64,000 bases of DNA, taken from NCBI RefSeq assembly GCF_026683955.1, contig NZ_CP113343.1:2852001-2916000 (forward strand). Reading direction: 5' to 3'. Below are positions 51,182 through 60,075 of this stretch, piece after piece (position 1 is the stretch's first letter; each line of letters opens with the position of its first letter). The stretch is from Arthrobacter sp. MMS18-M83 (GTDB lineage: Bacteria > Actinomycetota > Actinomycetes > Actinomycetales > Micrococcaceae). Position numbers and translations under genes: made by a program. Under the pieces are notes generated by a model. The model saw nothing but the letters and a program-made list of their open reading frames with translations, was not told where the DNA came from and did not search any database.

Positions 51182-51502
51182 CTAGGCCTGGGGGAGGGTC
51201 GCCAGCAGCACGGGGCTGCTTTGATCGGCCCAAGTACCCCTCAGGTCAGCAGCAGCATCCGAACCCTGTGTCCCCAGATCCAGGACACGGTTCACCAGCA
51301 GTGTGAGCTCACCGGCGTCGATGCTTGTGATGGTGTCCTGGGTGATCGGGGCTCCTGGGCTCAGCACGGGGACTTCGCTACCAGGCGTTCCACTGCTGGG
51401 CGGGGCGGAGCCGTCGTTGGTGAACCACGTCTGGGCGGGCAGATACTTTTCAATGAGTTCCAATTTGCTGGGTCGCAGGGTCGCTCTGTGGATGATAGCC
51501 AT
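51182..51502 (-). CDS. Short maltokinase-N-cap-like protein, possibly internally deleted
   Basis: 106 residues from ATG 51502. The start MAIIHRATLRPSKLELIEKY matches the N-terminal cap of maltokinase-like actinobacterial proteins, and the end (LLVNRVLDLGTQ then GTWADQSSPVLLATL) matches their C-terminus. The centre, normally ~90 residues long, is replaced by a Ser/Pro-rich stretch. An internal in-frame loss is likely. The relatives' function is not known. An in-frame ATG at 51523 overlaps the stop region of the upstream hydroxylase gene. Confidence 0.6.
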   Translation of the reverse strand: MAIIHRATLRPSKLELIEKYLPAQTWFTNDGSAPPSSGTPGSEVPVLSPGAPITQDTITSIDAGELTLLVNRVLDLGTQGSDAAADLRGTWADQSSPVLLATLPQA

Positions 51503-51512
51503 GCGGTAGAGC

Positions 51513-53903
51513 CTAGTTGGCAAGTGCGGGTGCGGAGACTGAGCCCGGGGTCCAGCGCAGGTGCGTGTTGCCGGCGTCCGACTCGGGCTCTTTCAAGAGT
51601 GAAAGCCGGGGCCTCACGGCATCTGTGCGGGAGCTCGGCGGTTTCCGTCGGCCCGCCCGGAACTGTGGCACCCATTGCGCTCCGGGGCCCTGGTATTCCT
51701 GCTCGGCCGCGGCGTGGAGTGTCCATTGGGGGTCGAACAGGTGCGTCCGGCCAAGGGCCACGAGGTCTGCCCGTCCTGCAAGGAGGATCGAGTTGACGTC
51801 GTCGAAGCTGGAGATGGCGCCGACGGCGATGACGGCTGCTCCCGCCGGTGCTGCAACTTCCTGCCGGATGCGGTCGGCGAAAGGGGTCTGGTAGCTGCGG
51901 CCGAAAGCCGGTTGTTCTTCCTTGGCGACCTGGCCGGTGGAGACGTCGATGCCCGCTGCGCCGTGGGCCACGAATGCCCGCGCGATGCCGAGCGAGTCAT
52001 CCGAGGTGTTGCCGCCTTCGACCCAGTCCGTCGCGGAGATGCGTACCGTCACCGGCTTGCTGGAAGGCCAGGCCCCGCGGACGGCGTCGAACACTTCCAG
52101 GGGGAACCGCAGGCGGTTCTCCAAGCTGCCGCCGTATTCGTCCGTCCGGAGGTTGGACACCGGCGAAAGGAAAGAGGAGAGCAGGTAGCCGTGCGCGGCG
52201 TGGAGCTCGAGAAGATCAAAGCCTGCCTGCTCGGCCCGGCGGGTCGCATCCACGAACTCGGCTTTGATGGCCTCCATGCCTGCGCCGTCGAGTTCCACAG
52301 GCGTCTGGTTGCGGGGACCGTAAGGCAGGGCCGACGGCCCGACGACGTCCCAGTTGCCGGATGCGAGCGGCTCGTCAATGCCTTCCCACATCAGCCGCGT
52401 GGAGCCCTTGCGGCCGGAGTGTCCAAGTTGCGCGCCGATCTTCGCCGTCGAGTTGGCATGGACGAAGTCCACGATTTCCCTCCAGCTGTCGCGTTGGCCG
52501 TCCGTGTACAGGCCGGTGCAGCCGGGGGTGATCCGCCCGGTCTCGGAAACACACACCATTTCGGTCATGACCAGTCCGGCGCCGCCAAGTGCCTTGGAGC
52601 CGAGGTGGACTTTGTGGAAGTCACCGGGGATTCCGTCGACCGCGGAGTACATGTCCATGGGGGAGACCACAATGCGGTTCTTCAGCTCCAGTCCGCCGAT
52701 CCGGAACGGCTGGAACATGGCCGGGGCGGTCTCTGCCAGTCCTTGGGATTTCGCGAAGTTGCGGTCCACAGTGTCGGCGAATTCCGGGTCGCGCAGCCGC
52801 AGGTTCTCCTGGGTGATGCGGCGGCTCCGCGTGAGGAGGTTGAAAGCGAACTGCGTGGGGTCCTGCTCTTTGTATTGGGCGATCCGCTCGAACCATTCGA
52901 GTGAAGCCTGGGCAGCGCGCTGGGTGGAGGCCACAACCGGACGCCGCTCGGTTTCGTAGGCGGACAGTGCGGATTCCACATCCGGGTGCTCGTGCAGGCA
53001 TGCGGCGAGTGCCAGGGAGTCCTCCATGGCCAGTTTGGTGCCGGAGCCGATGGAGAAGTGTGCGGTGTGGGCCGCATCGCCCAGCAAAACCACGTTGCCG
53101 TGGCGCCAGCTTTGATTGCGCACGGTGGTGAAGTTGAGCCACTTGGAGTTGTTGGACAGGACTTCGTAGCCGTCGAGTTCCTCGGCGAAGATGGAACGGA
53201 TCTTGCTGATCGCCTTCTCATCGGACACGCCTGGCGGGAAGACCTCGGCTGCGGTCTCGTCGAAGCCGGCAGCGCGCCACACGTCCTCGTGCATTTCGAC
53301 AATGAACGTGGATCCTTCGTCGGAATAGGGGTAGCCATGGATCTGCATGACTCCCCATTCGGTCTCTTTGACGAAGAACTTGAAAGCTTCGAAAACCTGG
53401 TCCGTGCCCAGCCACATGAACTTGTTGGGCCGCAGGTCCAGGCTTGGAATGAAGGAGTCCGCGTATTTGGCGCGGATCTGGGAGTTGATGCCGTCCGCTG
53501 CGAGGACCAGGTCATAGCTGGCCTCGAGTTCCTCAACGGGCGGCGCAAGGGTCTGGAAACGCAGGTCGACGCCGAGCTTGGCGCACCGGCGCTGAAGCAG
53601 TTCTAGGAGTTCCTTGCGGCTCATGGCCGCGAAGCCCTGGCCGCCCACCGTCACCGTTTCCCCGCCGAAGTGGATGTCGATGTCGGACCAGCGTGCGAAG
53701 CGCCGGCTCATGTACTCGGCCACGACCGCGTCGGCGTTGCCGATGCCGCCGAGCGTCTCATCGGAAAATACGACGCCGAAACCGAAAGTGTCGCTGGCGG
53801 CGTTGCGTTCCCAGAGGGTGATCTTGTGCGACGGGTCGAGTTGCTTCATCAGTGCCGCGAAGTACAGGCCGCCGGGGCCGCCGCCTACGATTGCGATTTT
53901 CAT
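51513..53903 (-). CDS. Aryl-CoA monooxygenase fused to an OYE-type reductase (salicylyl-CoA 5-hydroxylase / 2-aminobenzoyl-CoA monooxygenase-reductase type)
   Basis: 796 residues. Residues ~1-380 are a class A flavin monooxygenase: IVGGGPGGLYFAALMKQLD at the N-terminus and GNVVLLGDAAHTAHFSIGSG near 280 bind FAD. From ~395 to ~760 is an Old Yellow Enzyme domain (MFQPFRIGGLELKNRIVVSP, ELHAAHGYLLSSFLSP). This fusion is known for 2-aminobenzoyl-CoA monooxygenase/reductase and for enzymes annotated as salicylyl-CoA 5-hydroxylase. It would hydroxylate, and perhaps also reduce, an aryl-CoA made by the ligase upstream. ATG 53903 has AAGGAG. Which substrate is used is unresolved. Confidence 0.85.
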   Translation of the reverse strand: MKIAIVGGGPGGLYFAALMKQLDPSHKITLWERNAASDTFGFGVVFSDETLGGIGNADAVVAEYMSRRFARWSDIDIHFGGETVTVGGQGFAAMSRKELLELLQRRCAKLGVDLRFQTLAPPVEELEASYDLVLAADGINSQIRAKYADSFIPSLDLRPNKFMWLGTDQVFEAFKFFVKETEWGVMQIHGYPYSDEGSTFIVEMHEDVWRAAGFDETAAEVFPPGVSDEKAISKIRSIFAEELDGYEVLSNNSKWLNFTTVRNQSWRHGNVVLLGDAAHTAHFSIGSGTKLAMEDSLALAACLHEHPDVESALSAYETERRPVVASTQRAAQASLEWFERIAQYKEQDPTQFAFNLLTRSRRITQENLRLRDPEFADTVDRNFAKSQGLAETAPAMFQPFRIGGLELKNRIVVSPMDMYSAVDGIPGDFHKVHLGSKALGGAGLVMTEMVCVSETGRITPGCTGLYTDGQRDSWREIVDFVHANSTAKIGAQLGHSGRKGSTRLMWEGIDEPLASGNWDVVGPSALPYGPRNQTPVELDGAGMEAIKAEFVDATRRAEQAGFDLLELHAAHGYLLSSFLSPVSNLRTDEYGGSLENRLRFPLEVFDAVRGAWPSSKPVTVRISATDWVEGGNTSDDSLGIARAFVAHGAAGIDVSTGQVAKEEQPAFGRSYQTPFADRIRQEVAAPAGAAVIAVGAISSFDDVNSILLAGRADLVALGRTHLFDPQWTLHAAAEQEYQGPGAQWVPQFRAGRRKPPSSRTDAVRPRLSLLKEPESDAGNTHLRWTPGSVSAPALAN

Positions 53904-53918
53904 GCTTTTTGCTCCTTC

Positions 53919-55577
53919 TCAGGCCTGGCCCAGGCCTGCGCCGGCAAGCTGTTCGGGGTCGTTGTTGATGCGGTCGCGCAGCTTGAAATGCTGCAGCTTG
54001 CCGCTGGGGTTGCGGGGGAGTTCGTCGACGAACCGGATGTCCCGCGGATACTTGTAGGGGGCGATCGTCCGTTTGACGAAGTCCTGGATTTCCTTGCGCT
54101 TGGCGTCGTCGCCCTTGACGCCTTCGCGCAGCACGATGAAGGCACAGACCACGCTGCCGCGTGCCTCGTCGGGCCGGCCGATAACGGCGTTCTCCACCAC
54201 ATCCGGGTGCAGGTCGATGGCCGTTTCCACCTCAGGGGCACCGATGTTGTAGCCGGAGGAGACGATCATGTTGTCCGATCGGGCCTGATAGGTGAAGTAC
54301 CCGTCCTCGTCTTTCGTGAAGGTGTCGCCGGTGACGTTCCAGCCGTTGACCACATAGTTCGATTGCCGTGGGTCGTCCAGGTAGCGGCATCCGGTGGGGC
54401 CGATGACGGCGAGCCGGCCAATCTGCCCTGGTCCTAGTTCCAGGCCCTCGTCGTCGAGGATGGCTGCCCTGTACCCGGGAACGGCCCGGCCGGTGGTTCC
54501 GGGCCGGATGTCGTCCCCGGACGCGGAAATGAACACGTGCAACAGCTCGGTGGCTCCGATGCCGTTGACGAGCCGGAGGCCTGTGGCCTCCCGGACTGCC
54601 TCCCACGTTTCCTTGGGCAAGTGTTCGCCCGCCGAGACCGCCACACGGAGCCCGCGGAGCAACGATCCGCGGCCCTCCTTGAGGATGGCGCGGTAGGCGG
54701 TGGGTGCGGTGAAGAGGATGGTGGCCCCGGCAGCGGCAGCACTCTCGGCAAGTTCCACGGGGGTGGCCCGTTCGGTCAACAGCGAGGATGCACCGAACCG
54801 CAGCGGGAAGACCACCAGCCCGCCGAGGCCGAACGTGAAGGCGAGGGGCGGTGAACCGGCAAACACGTCGTCGGCCGTTGGCTGCAGAATGTGGCGTGCG
54901 AACGTGTCGGCGTTCGCGAGGATGTCCCGGTGGAAATGCATGGTGATCTTGGGCGTTCCCGTTGTGCCCGACGTCGGGCCGAGCAGCGCGACGTCGTCGG
55001 CTAAGGTGGGCACGGCTGTGAACTCGCCGCTCTTGGCGGCCGCGCGGGACGTGAGGTCGCCGGCGTCGTCGGAGCCGTAGGAGAGGACAACGGTGTCCTC
55101 TCCTGCCGCCGCGAGCAGTTCGTCCATGAACCGGTGGTCCGAGATGGCCACAGTGGGACGCGTGAGGCCGATAAGCGTGCGGACCTCGCTGGAACGCAGC
55201 ATCGGCATGGTGGTGACGACGACGGCTCCGGCTTTGAGTACGCCAAGCCAGGCTGCAACGATCCAGGGATTGTTCGGCCCGCGCAGCATGACGCGGTTGC
55301 CGGGCAGCACTCCGAAGTCCTCGGTGAGGACCTGGGCGACCTGGTTGGCGCGCTGCTGCAGTTCACCGTAAGTCCAGACCGCGCCGTCCGGGGTTCGCAG
55401 GGCGGCCTTCTCGGCACCATGGTTTGCGACGGCGTCGTCGATGAGCACCGCTGCTGCGTTGAGCGTCGCCGGGTACTGGAGTTCCGGCAGGGTGAATTCG
55501 AGGGTCGGCCACGTGCCGGCCGGTGGCAGATGGTCGCGGGTGAAGGTGTCCACGTGGGCTGATCTCAACATTGTCAT
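53919..55577 (-). CDS. Aryl-acid-CoA ligase (AMP-binding)
   Basis: About 552 residues of the ANL superfamily. LLGPTSGTTGTPKITMHFHR is the P-loop, and near the C-terminus YKYPRDIRFVDELPRNPSGK holds the catalytic Lys. Close family members are benzoate- and 2-aminobenzoate-CoA ligases (about 540 residues). It activates the aromatic acid for the monooxygenase encoded 15 bp downstream. ATG 55577 has AAAGGAG upstream; an in-frame GTG at 55583 is possible. Confidence 0.85.
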   Translation of the reverse strand: MTMLRSAHVDTFTRDHLPPAGTWPTLEFTLPELQYPATLNAAAVLIDDAVANHGAEKAALRTPDGAVWTYGELQQRANQVAQVLTEDFGVLPGNRVMLRGPNNPWIVAAWLGVLKAGAVVVTTMPMLRSSEVRTLIGLTRPTVAISDHRFMDELLAAAGEDTVVLSYGSDDAGDLTSRAAAKSGEFTAVPTLADDVALLGPTSGTTGTPKITMHFHRDILANADTFARHILQPTADDVFAGSPPLAFTFGLGGLVVFPLRFGASSLLTERATPVELAESAAAAGATILFTAPTAYRAILKEGRGSLLRGLRVAVSAGEHLPKETWEAVREATGLRLVNGIGATELLHVFISASGDDIRPGTTGRAVPGYRAAILDDEGLELGPGQIGRLAVIGPTGCRYLDDPRQSNYVVNGWNVTGDTFTKDEDGYFTYQARSDNMIVSSGYNIGAPEVETAIDLHPDVVENAVIGRPDEARGSVVCAFIVLREGVKGDDAKRKEIQDFVKRTIAPYKYPRDIRFVDELPRNPSGKLQHFKLRDRINNDPEQLAGAGLGQA

Positions 55578-55618
55578 GGCCACTCCTTTCAGTAATACGG
55601 CGGAAAAGTAGAAAGTGT

Positions 55619-56515
55619 TCAGGAGCCGGCGCGGATCATGCCTTCCTGGGCCACTGTTGCCAGCAGGCGTCCTTGCCTGTCGAAGAAACGGCCCGTGGCC
55701 AGCCCTCTGTTGCTTTGCCCGGACACGGCCTCCTGGGCGTACAAGACCCAGTCGTCAGCGCGGCCGTCCCGATGGAACCACATGGAATGGTCCAGGCTGG
55801 CCGTGGCGAGCCCGGGACTGGACCAGTGGAGCCCGTTCACCCTGAGCAGGGGCTCAAGGATGGTGTAGTCGCAGACGTAAGCCAGTGCCGCCCGGTGCAG
55901 ATCGGCAGTGGCGTGTTCGTCACCAGCGTCGGGAAGTTGCTCGAAAGCCTTCACCCAGATGGCCTGGTGCGGCACGGATTCACCTTCCACCTGCAGATAT
56001 ACCGGCCCGGGAATGTGCCGCATATCGAAGCTGCGCTTCGAGGACCAGTACTCGGCAGCCGGCCCATCGACGCCCTGCAGCACCTCGGCGGCGCTGCGGA
56101 GGGATTCGGGTTCGACGGCGGACGGCGCCTCGGGCTGGAAGTCAGGGCCGTCTTCGGGCACCTGGAAGGAACCCATCGCCGCGTACACGGTCTTGCCGTT
56201 CTGGTATCCACGGACGCTGCGTGTCGAGTATCCACGACCGTCGCGGAGGCGTTCAACTTCGTAGCGGACCGTGGCCCCGATCTCCACGGGGCGCATGAAG
56301 TAGCTGTGCATGGAATGCAGCGAACGGTCGTCGTCGACCGAGCGCATCATCGCTGCCGCGGCCTGGGCCACCATGTCTCCACCGTAGGCTTTGGGCCACG
56401 GAACGTACTGCGAGGTGCCTTCGTAGGCTTCGTCGTGGATCTGGGCCGGGACGGCCGTCAGCGCGATGGCTTTGAGGAACGTCTCCGAGGTCAGGATTCC
56501 CGTGGACATGTCCAT
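55619..56515 (-). CDS. Acyl-CoA thioesterase II (TesB-like)
   Basis: About 298 residues with two hot-dog domains. TSQYVPWPKAYGGDMVAQAA and SLHSMHSYFMRPVEIGATVR in the first, and ATASLDHSMWFHR in the second, are TesB landmarks. In this cluster it may release the hydroxylated aromatic acid from CoA. ATG 56515 overlaps the cupin stop by one base (TGATG). Confidence 0.87.
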   Translation of the reverse strand: MDMSTGILTSETFLKAIALTAVPAQIHDEAYEGTSQYVPWPKAYGGDMVAQAAAAMMRSVDDDRSLHSMHSYFMRPVEIGATVRYEVERLRDGRGYSTRSVRGYQNGKTVYAAMGSFQVPEDGPDFQPEAPSAVEPESLRSAAEVLQGVDGPAAEYWSSKRSFDMRHIPGPVYLQVEGESVPHQAIWVKAFEQLPDAGDEHATADLHRAALAYVCDYTILEPLLRVNGLHWSSPGLATASLDHSMWFHRDGRADDWVLYAQEAVSGQSNRGLATGRFFDRQGRLLATVAQEGMIRAGS

Positions 56516-56997
56516 CAGGCCCTGCGGAAACCGGCGAGGGTCTCGTCCGCAACATCCTCCAGGTTGACCACCAGGTTCTCGGGGGTGCGTGCGGTCAGCC
56601 AAACGAGCTCCTCAGTCACGGACATGTTGGCTTCGACGTGCGGCATGAACGGCGGGACGAACACCCAATCGCCGGTCTTCATGTCCAGGAACTCGGAGTA
56701 GTTCTCGCCGAAGTAGATGCGTCCATTGCCGCGAAGCACGTAGCCGCCGGTTTCCGCTTCGCCGTGGTGGTGCGGCAGGGAGCGGTAGCCGGGGACGTTG
56801 GAGACCTGCCCGAACCAGATCTTGGTGGCCGGCGTGTGCTGGATGCTGACGCCGGAGACGCGGACGCAGTCGCCGGACTGGGCCGTGTTGGTGTCCTCTT
56901 CGCCGGCGCGCGTGACGACGGGAACCACTTTGCCGTCGGGCTGGGCGTAGATGGAGTTGTCGCCTTCGGTACGGTACTCGGTGGTGGTTTCGCTCAT
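56515..56997 (-). CDS. Small cupin-domain protein
   Basis: 160 residues, one cupin. Motif 1 is seen in RSLPHHHGEAETGGYVLRG (three His and a Glu) and motif 2 in GDWVFVPPFMPHVEAN (a fourth His), enough to bind a metal. It is far shorter than gentisate dioxygenase (~350 residues), so a ring-cleaving role is uncertain; an isomerase or auxiliary role is possible. ATG 56997 is chosen because the in-frame 57408 start lies inside the next gene. Confidence 0.8.
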   Translation of the reverse strand: MSETTTEYRTEGDNSIYAQPDGKVVPVVTRAGEEDTNTAQSGDCVRVSGVSIQHTPATKIWFGQVSNVPGYRSLPHHHGEAETGGYVLRGNGRIYFGENYSEFLDMKTGDWVFVPPFMPHVEANMSVTEELVWLTARTPENLVVNLEDVADETLAGFRRA

Positions 56998-57002
56998 GAT
57001 GC

Positions 57003-57890
57003 TCACTCCTTGGAAGTGCTTGTGGATGCGGTTGTCGTCTTGGGTGAGTCGGCTGCGTGGATCCGGACGGTGTTTTCCAAGCGGCCGATGCCGACGATCT
57101 CGGTGGTGAGGACGTCGCCGTCGTTCAGGAACCGTGGGGGAGTCATGCCCATGCCCACTCCGCCCGGGGTTCCGGTGAGGACCAGGTCGCCGGGGCGCAG
57201 GACGGTGAACTGGGAAATGTAAGAGAGCAGGCGGGCCGGGCCGAACACCAAGGTGCTGGTGTTCCCGGACTGCACCGGCTCGCCGTTGACATAACCGCGG
57301 ACCTCGAAATCGCCGTCGACCTCGTCCGCGGTCACCATGACCGGCCCCACTGGGGTGGTTCCGTCGAACGCCTTGCCTTGGAACCACTGGAGGGTCCGGT
57401 TCTGCCAATCGCGCATGGAAACGTCGTTGGCCACCGTGTATCCCGCGATAGCCTTCCGCGCTTCGTCTTCGTCTGCGCGGAACAGTTTGGAGCCGACGAC
57501 GACGGCCAGCTCGGCCTCCCAGTCGACCTTCGCGCTGCCGTGGACATGGATGGTGTCAGCCGGGCCGGTGAGGGTGTCCGCGTACTTCGCGAAAAGCGTG
57601 GGGTATTGAGGCAACTCGCGGCCCATCTCCTGGATGTGGTCGCCGTAGTTCAGCCCGCAGCAAATGACCTTCCCGGCCCGGGGAAGCAGAGGTGCCAGCT
57701 CGCTAGCGGGTGTAGAAACGGCTGCCGCTCCGGAGGTTGCAACGAGGGCGGCTTCGACGAGCGCGCGCCAGTCCCGGACTGCAAGGAGGGCTCCGACGTC
57801 GTTGGCCGGCAGCGGAACGTAACTGTTCCCGCCCGTGGCGAGCGCCGCCGTCGTGCCCCCGTCGGCTGTCCGCAAGGTGGCCAGCTTCAT
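57003..57890 (-). CDS. Fumarylacetoacetate hydrolase-family protein
   Basis: 295 residues. The C-terminal FAH fold is shown by KVICCGLNYGDHIQEMGREL, the metal-binding KVDWEAELAVVVGSKLFR, and GDLVLTGTPGGVGMGMTPPR. Family members open fumarylpyruvate or hydrolyse or decarboxylate ring-cleavage products. In this operon it most likely handles the ring-opened product. First gene of the leftward operon and divergent from the RidA gene. Confidence 0.88.
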   Translation of the reverse strand: MKLATLRTADGGTTAALATGGNSYVPLPANDVGALLAVRDWRALVEAALVATSGAAAVSTPASELAPLLPRAGKVICCGLNYGDHIQEMGRELPQYPTLFAKYADTLTGPADTIHVHGSAKVDWEAELAVVVGSKLFRADEDEARKAIAGYTVANDVSMRDWQNRTLQWFQGKAFDGTTPVGPVMVTADEVDGDFEVRGYVNGEPVQSGNTSTLVFGPARLLSYISQFTVLRPGDLVLTGTPGGVGMGMTPPRFLNDGDVLTTEIVGIGRLENTVRIHAADSPKTTTASTSTSKE

Positions 57891-58045
57891 GGTTTATGTC
57901 CCTTCGTTTCCCAGCAGTTCCTACATTCTTCCCGATGTGTCGACTTTTTTACGATCGTCACATATGCTCAATGTAGCACGGCGGGGAATGATCTGCACAG
58001 GGTTTTTTCGAACATGCCGCAGCTGCCATCACGAGGAGGAACAAC
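57891..58045. promoter_or_regulatory. Divergent promoter region of the aromatic cluster
   Basis: Holds the start regions of the leftward catabolic operon and the rightward RidA-permease pair. An AT-rich stretch (57940-57965) has ATGTG...CACAT half-sites and a perfect ACGATCGT palindrome, plausible as a binding site for the PaaX-type protein at 60957. No exact PaaX consensus match was established. Confidence 0.35.
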
Positions 58046-58444
58046 ATGAGCCATAAGACCGTCAATCCCGGGTCGCTCCCGAAGCCGTCAGGCTTTGCCC
58101 ACGGAATGCTCGCGGGAAACACCTTGTTCCTCGGCGGGCAGACGGCCCTGGACAAGGACATGAACATCGTTCCCGGCGGGATCGTAGAACAGTTCACACA
58201 GGCTTTTTCCAACGTGCTGACCACCCTGCGCGAGGCCGGCGGATTACCCGAGGACCTGGTCAGTGTGACCATCTACCTCACCGACGTGGACGACTACATG
58301 GCCAACGGCCGCGAGATCGGACGAATCTGGCGCGAAATGGCCGGATCCGAGTATCCCGCCATGGCTGGAATCGGCGTCACGCGGCTTTGGCAGAAGGAAG
58401 CCCTCATCGAGATCCAAGGCATCGCCGTCATTCCGGGGCGCTAG
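58046..58444 (+). CDS. RidA-family protein
   Basis: 132 residues with the YjgF/YER057c/UK114 fold. LFLGGQTALDKDMNIVPGGI and VSVTIYLTDVDDYMANGREI are present, but the usual catalytic Arg-containing motif near the C-terminus is replaced by AGIGVTRLWQKEALIEIQGI, so the deaminase site may differ. Relatives deaminate enamine/imine intermediates; 2-aminomuconate deaminases belong here. GAGGAAC upstream of ATG. Fits a nitrogen-containing aromatic substrate. Confidence 0.88.
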   Translation: MSHKTVNPGSLPKPSGFAHGMLAGNTLFLGGQTALDKDMNIVPGGIVEQFTQAFSNVLTTLREAGGLPEDLVSVTIYLTDVDDYMANGREIGRIWREMAGSEYPAMAGIGVTRLWQKEALIEIQGIAVIPGR

Positions 58445-58489
58445 CCCAGGGCGCAACATTCAAGAAAGTTTCGAGCAAAGGAGACAACG

Positions 58490-59968
58490 ATGTCACAAAG
58501 CTTCGACCTGATTAAGAACCGCGAGCGCGGACTCAAACGCGAACTCACCAGTCCCCAGCTGACCATGATCGCGCTGGGCGGCGCGATCGGCACCGGGCTC
58601 TTCCTCGGAAGCAAGTTCGCAATATCCTTCGCCGGGCCCAGCGTCTTGCTGAGCTATGCAATCGGTGGCCTGATCGCCGTGATGCTGATGGGCGCGCTGG
58701 CTGAGATGACCGTGGCGCATTCGACCACGGGGTCCTTCGGGGCTTTCGCCGAGCACTACATTTCGCCCCTCGCGGGATTCCTGGTGAAGTACCTCTACTG
58801 GTCCTGCGTCGTGCTGGCCGTAGGCACTGAGGTCCTCGCGATCGGGGACTACATGAAACTGTGGTTCCCCGGAGTTCCCCCGTTGGTTTGGATCCTGCTG
58901 TTTGCCGGGGTTCTCATCGCCGTCAACATGTTCAACGTCAAGGCCTTCGGCACCCTTGAGTACTGGTTCTCCAGCATCAAGGTGTTCGCCATCCTGGGAT
59001 TCATCCTCCTTGCCGCCATTCTGGTCTTTGGAAAGGGGGAGGCCGGCTACGGCATCCGCAACTACACTGCCGAGGGCGGGTTCTTCCCCAACGGGGTGTC
59101 CGGCATGTGGGTTGCCGTGATCGTCGCGATCTTCAGCTATCTCTCGGTGGAGATGATCGCGATTGCTGCGGGTGAAGCGAAGGATCCGGGAACGGCGGTC
59201 AAGAAGGCGTTCAAGGTCACCGTATTCCGTCTCTTTCTCTTCTACATCCTGACCCTGGCGCTGATCCTGGCCATTGCGCCCGTCAGCCAGATCCTCGCCG
59301 GAAACAGCCCCTTCGTTACCGTCATGCAGGTCATCGGCATTCCGTTCGCAGACTCTGTCATCAACGTCGTGGTGATTGTGGCTGCTCTTTCAGCGATGAA
59401 TTCGCAGCTCTACATCTCCACCCGCATGATGTTCAGCTTGTCCCGGGCAGGCCAGGCGCCCGCCGTGTTCGGACGGCTCCACAAGAACGGATCCCCGGTC
59501 AACGCGCTGATCCTCTGCACAGGTGGAATCGCGGTCGCGGCATGCGTCTACGCCATGAACCCGGACTCGGGCTTCACCTTCATGATGGCGTTGTCGATGT
59601 TCGGGGCCATGGCAACGTGGCTCATGATCTTCGTAACCCACTTGGCATTCCGACGCTCAGTGAAGCGTGACGGGACAGCCCTGTCATACAAGCTTCGGCC
59701 CTACCCGGCGGCGTCCTGGGGCGGAGCCATCCTCATGGTTGCCATCATGGTCACGACGCTCTTCGTCGAGGCCTTCCGGATGACATTGATCTTCGGGGTC
59801 CCGTTCGCCATTTGCATAGTCGTCCTCTACTTCGTCTTGAAGAGGGGCCGCCAGGGCGCCCCTTCGGGAACTGCAGAGTCCGACGTCGCCGGTACCGCAA
59901 CCGGTGACAAAGGCGCCTCCGCCGGGTCCGTCGTCGTCGGGGCCGGCTCCGACGCGACCGGAACCTGA
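58490..59968 (+). CDS. Amino-acid permease (APC superfamily)
   Basis: 492 residues with 12 transmembrane helices. RELTSPQLTMIALGGAIGTG followed by LFLGS is the amino-acid transporter (AAT/GABA permease) signature. The last ~35 residues are a Gly/Ser/Thr-rich tail. It probably imports an amino acid or an amino-aromatic acid used by the cluster. It starts 45 bp after the RidA gene, so probably cotranscribed. Confidence 0.88.
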   Translation: MSQSFDLIKNRERGLKRELTSPQLTMIALGGAIGTGLFLGSKFAISFAGPSVLLSYAIGGLIAVMLMGALAEMTVAHSTTGSFGAFAEHYISPLAGFLVKYLYWSCVVLAVGTEVLAIGDYMKLWFPGVPPLVWILLFAGVLIAVNMFNVKAFGTLEYWFSSIKVFAILGFILLAAILVFGKGEAGYGIRNYTAEGGFFPNGVSGMWVAVIVAIFSYLSVEMIAIAAGEAKDPGTAVKKAFKVTVFRLFLFYILTLALILAIAPVSQILAGNSPFVTVMQVIGIPFADSVINVVVIVAALSAMNSQLYISTRMMFSLSRAGQAPAVFGRLHKNGSPVNALILCTGGIAVAACVYAMNPDSGFTFMMALSMFGAMATWLMIFVTHLAFRRSVKRDGTALSYKLRPYPAASWGGAILMVAIMVTTLFVEAFRMTLIFGVPFAICIVVLYFVLKRGRQGAPSGTAESDVAGTATGDKGASAGSVVVGAGSDATGT

Positions 59969-60017
59969 AAGGGCGGCGCCCTCCTAGGGTAGGGGCGCGC
60001 ACCCCTTTGGGCGTGGG

Positions 60018-60046
60018 GAGGACCGGCCGTATTGCGGCCGGTCCTC
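60018..60046. terminator. Hairpin between convergent genes, possible bidirectional terminator
   Basis: Perfect 12-bp stem GAGGACCGGCCG / CGGCCGGTCCTC with a 5-base loop lies between the convergent permease and PaaX genes. No T tract follows on either strand, so it may depend on other factors or act only to stabilise 3' ends. Confidence 0.5.
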
Positions 60047-60075
60047 TCGTGCTCCGTGGACTCGCGCGCTAGGCG

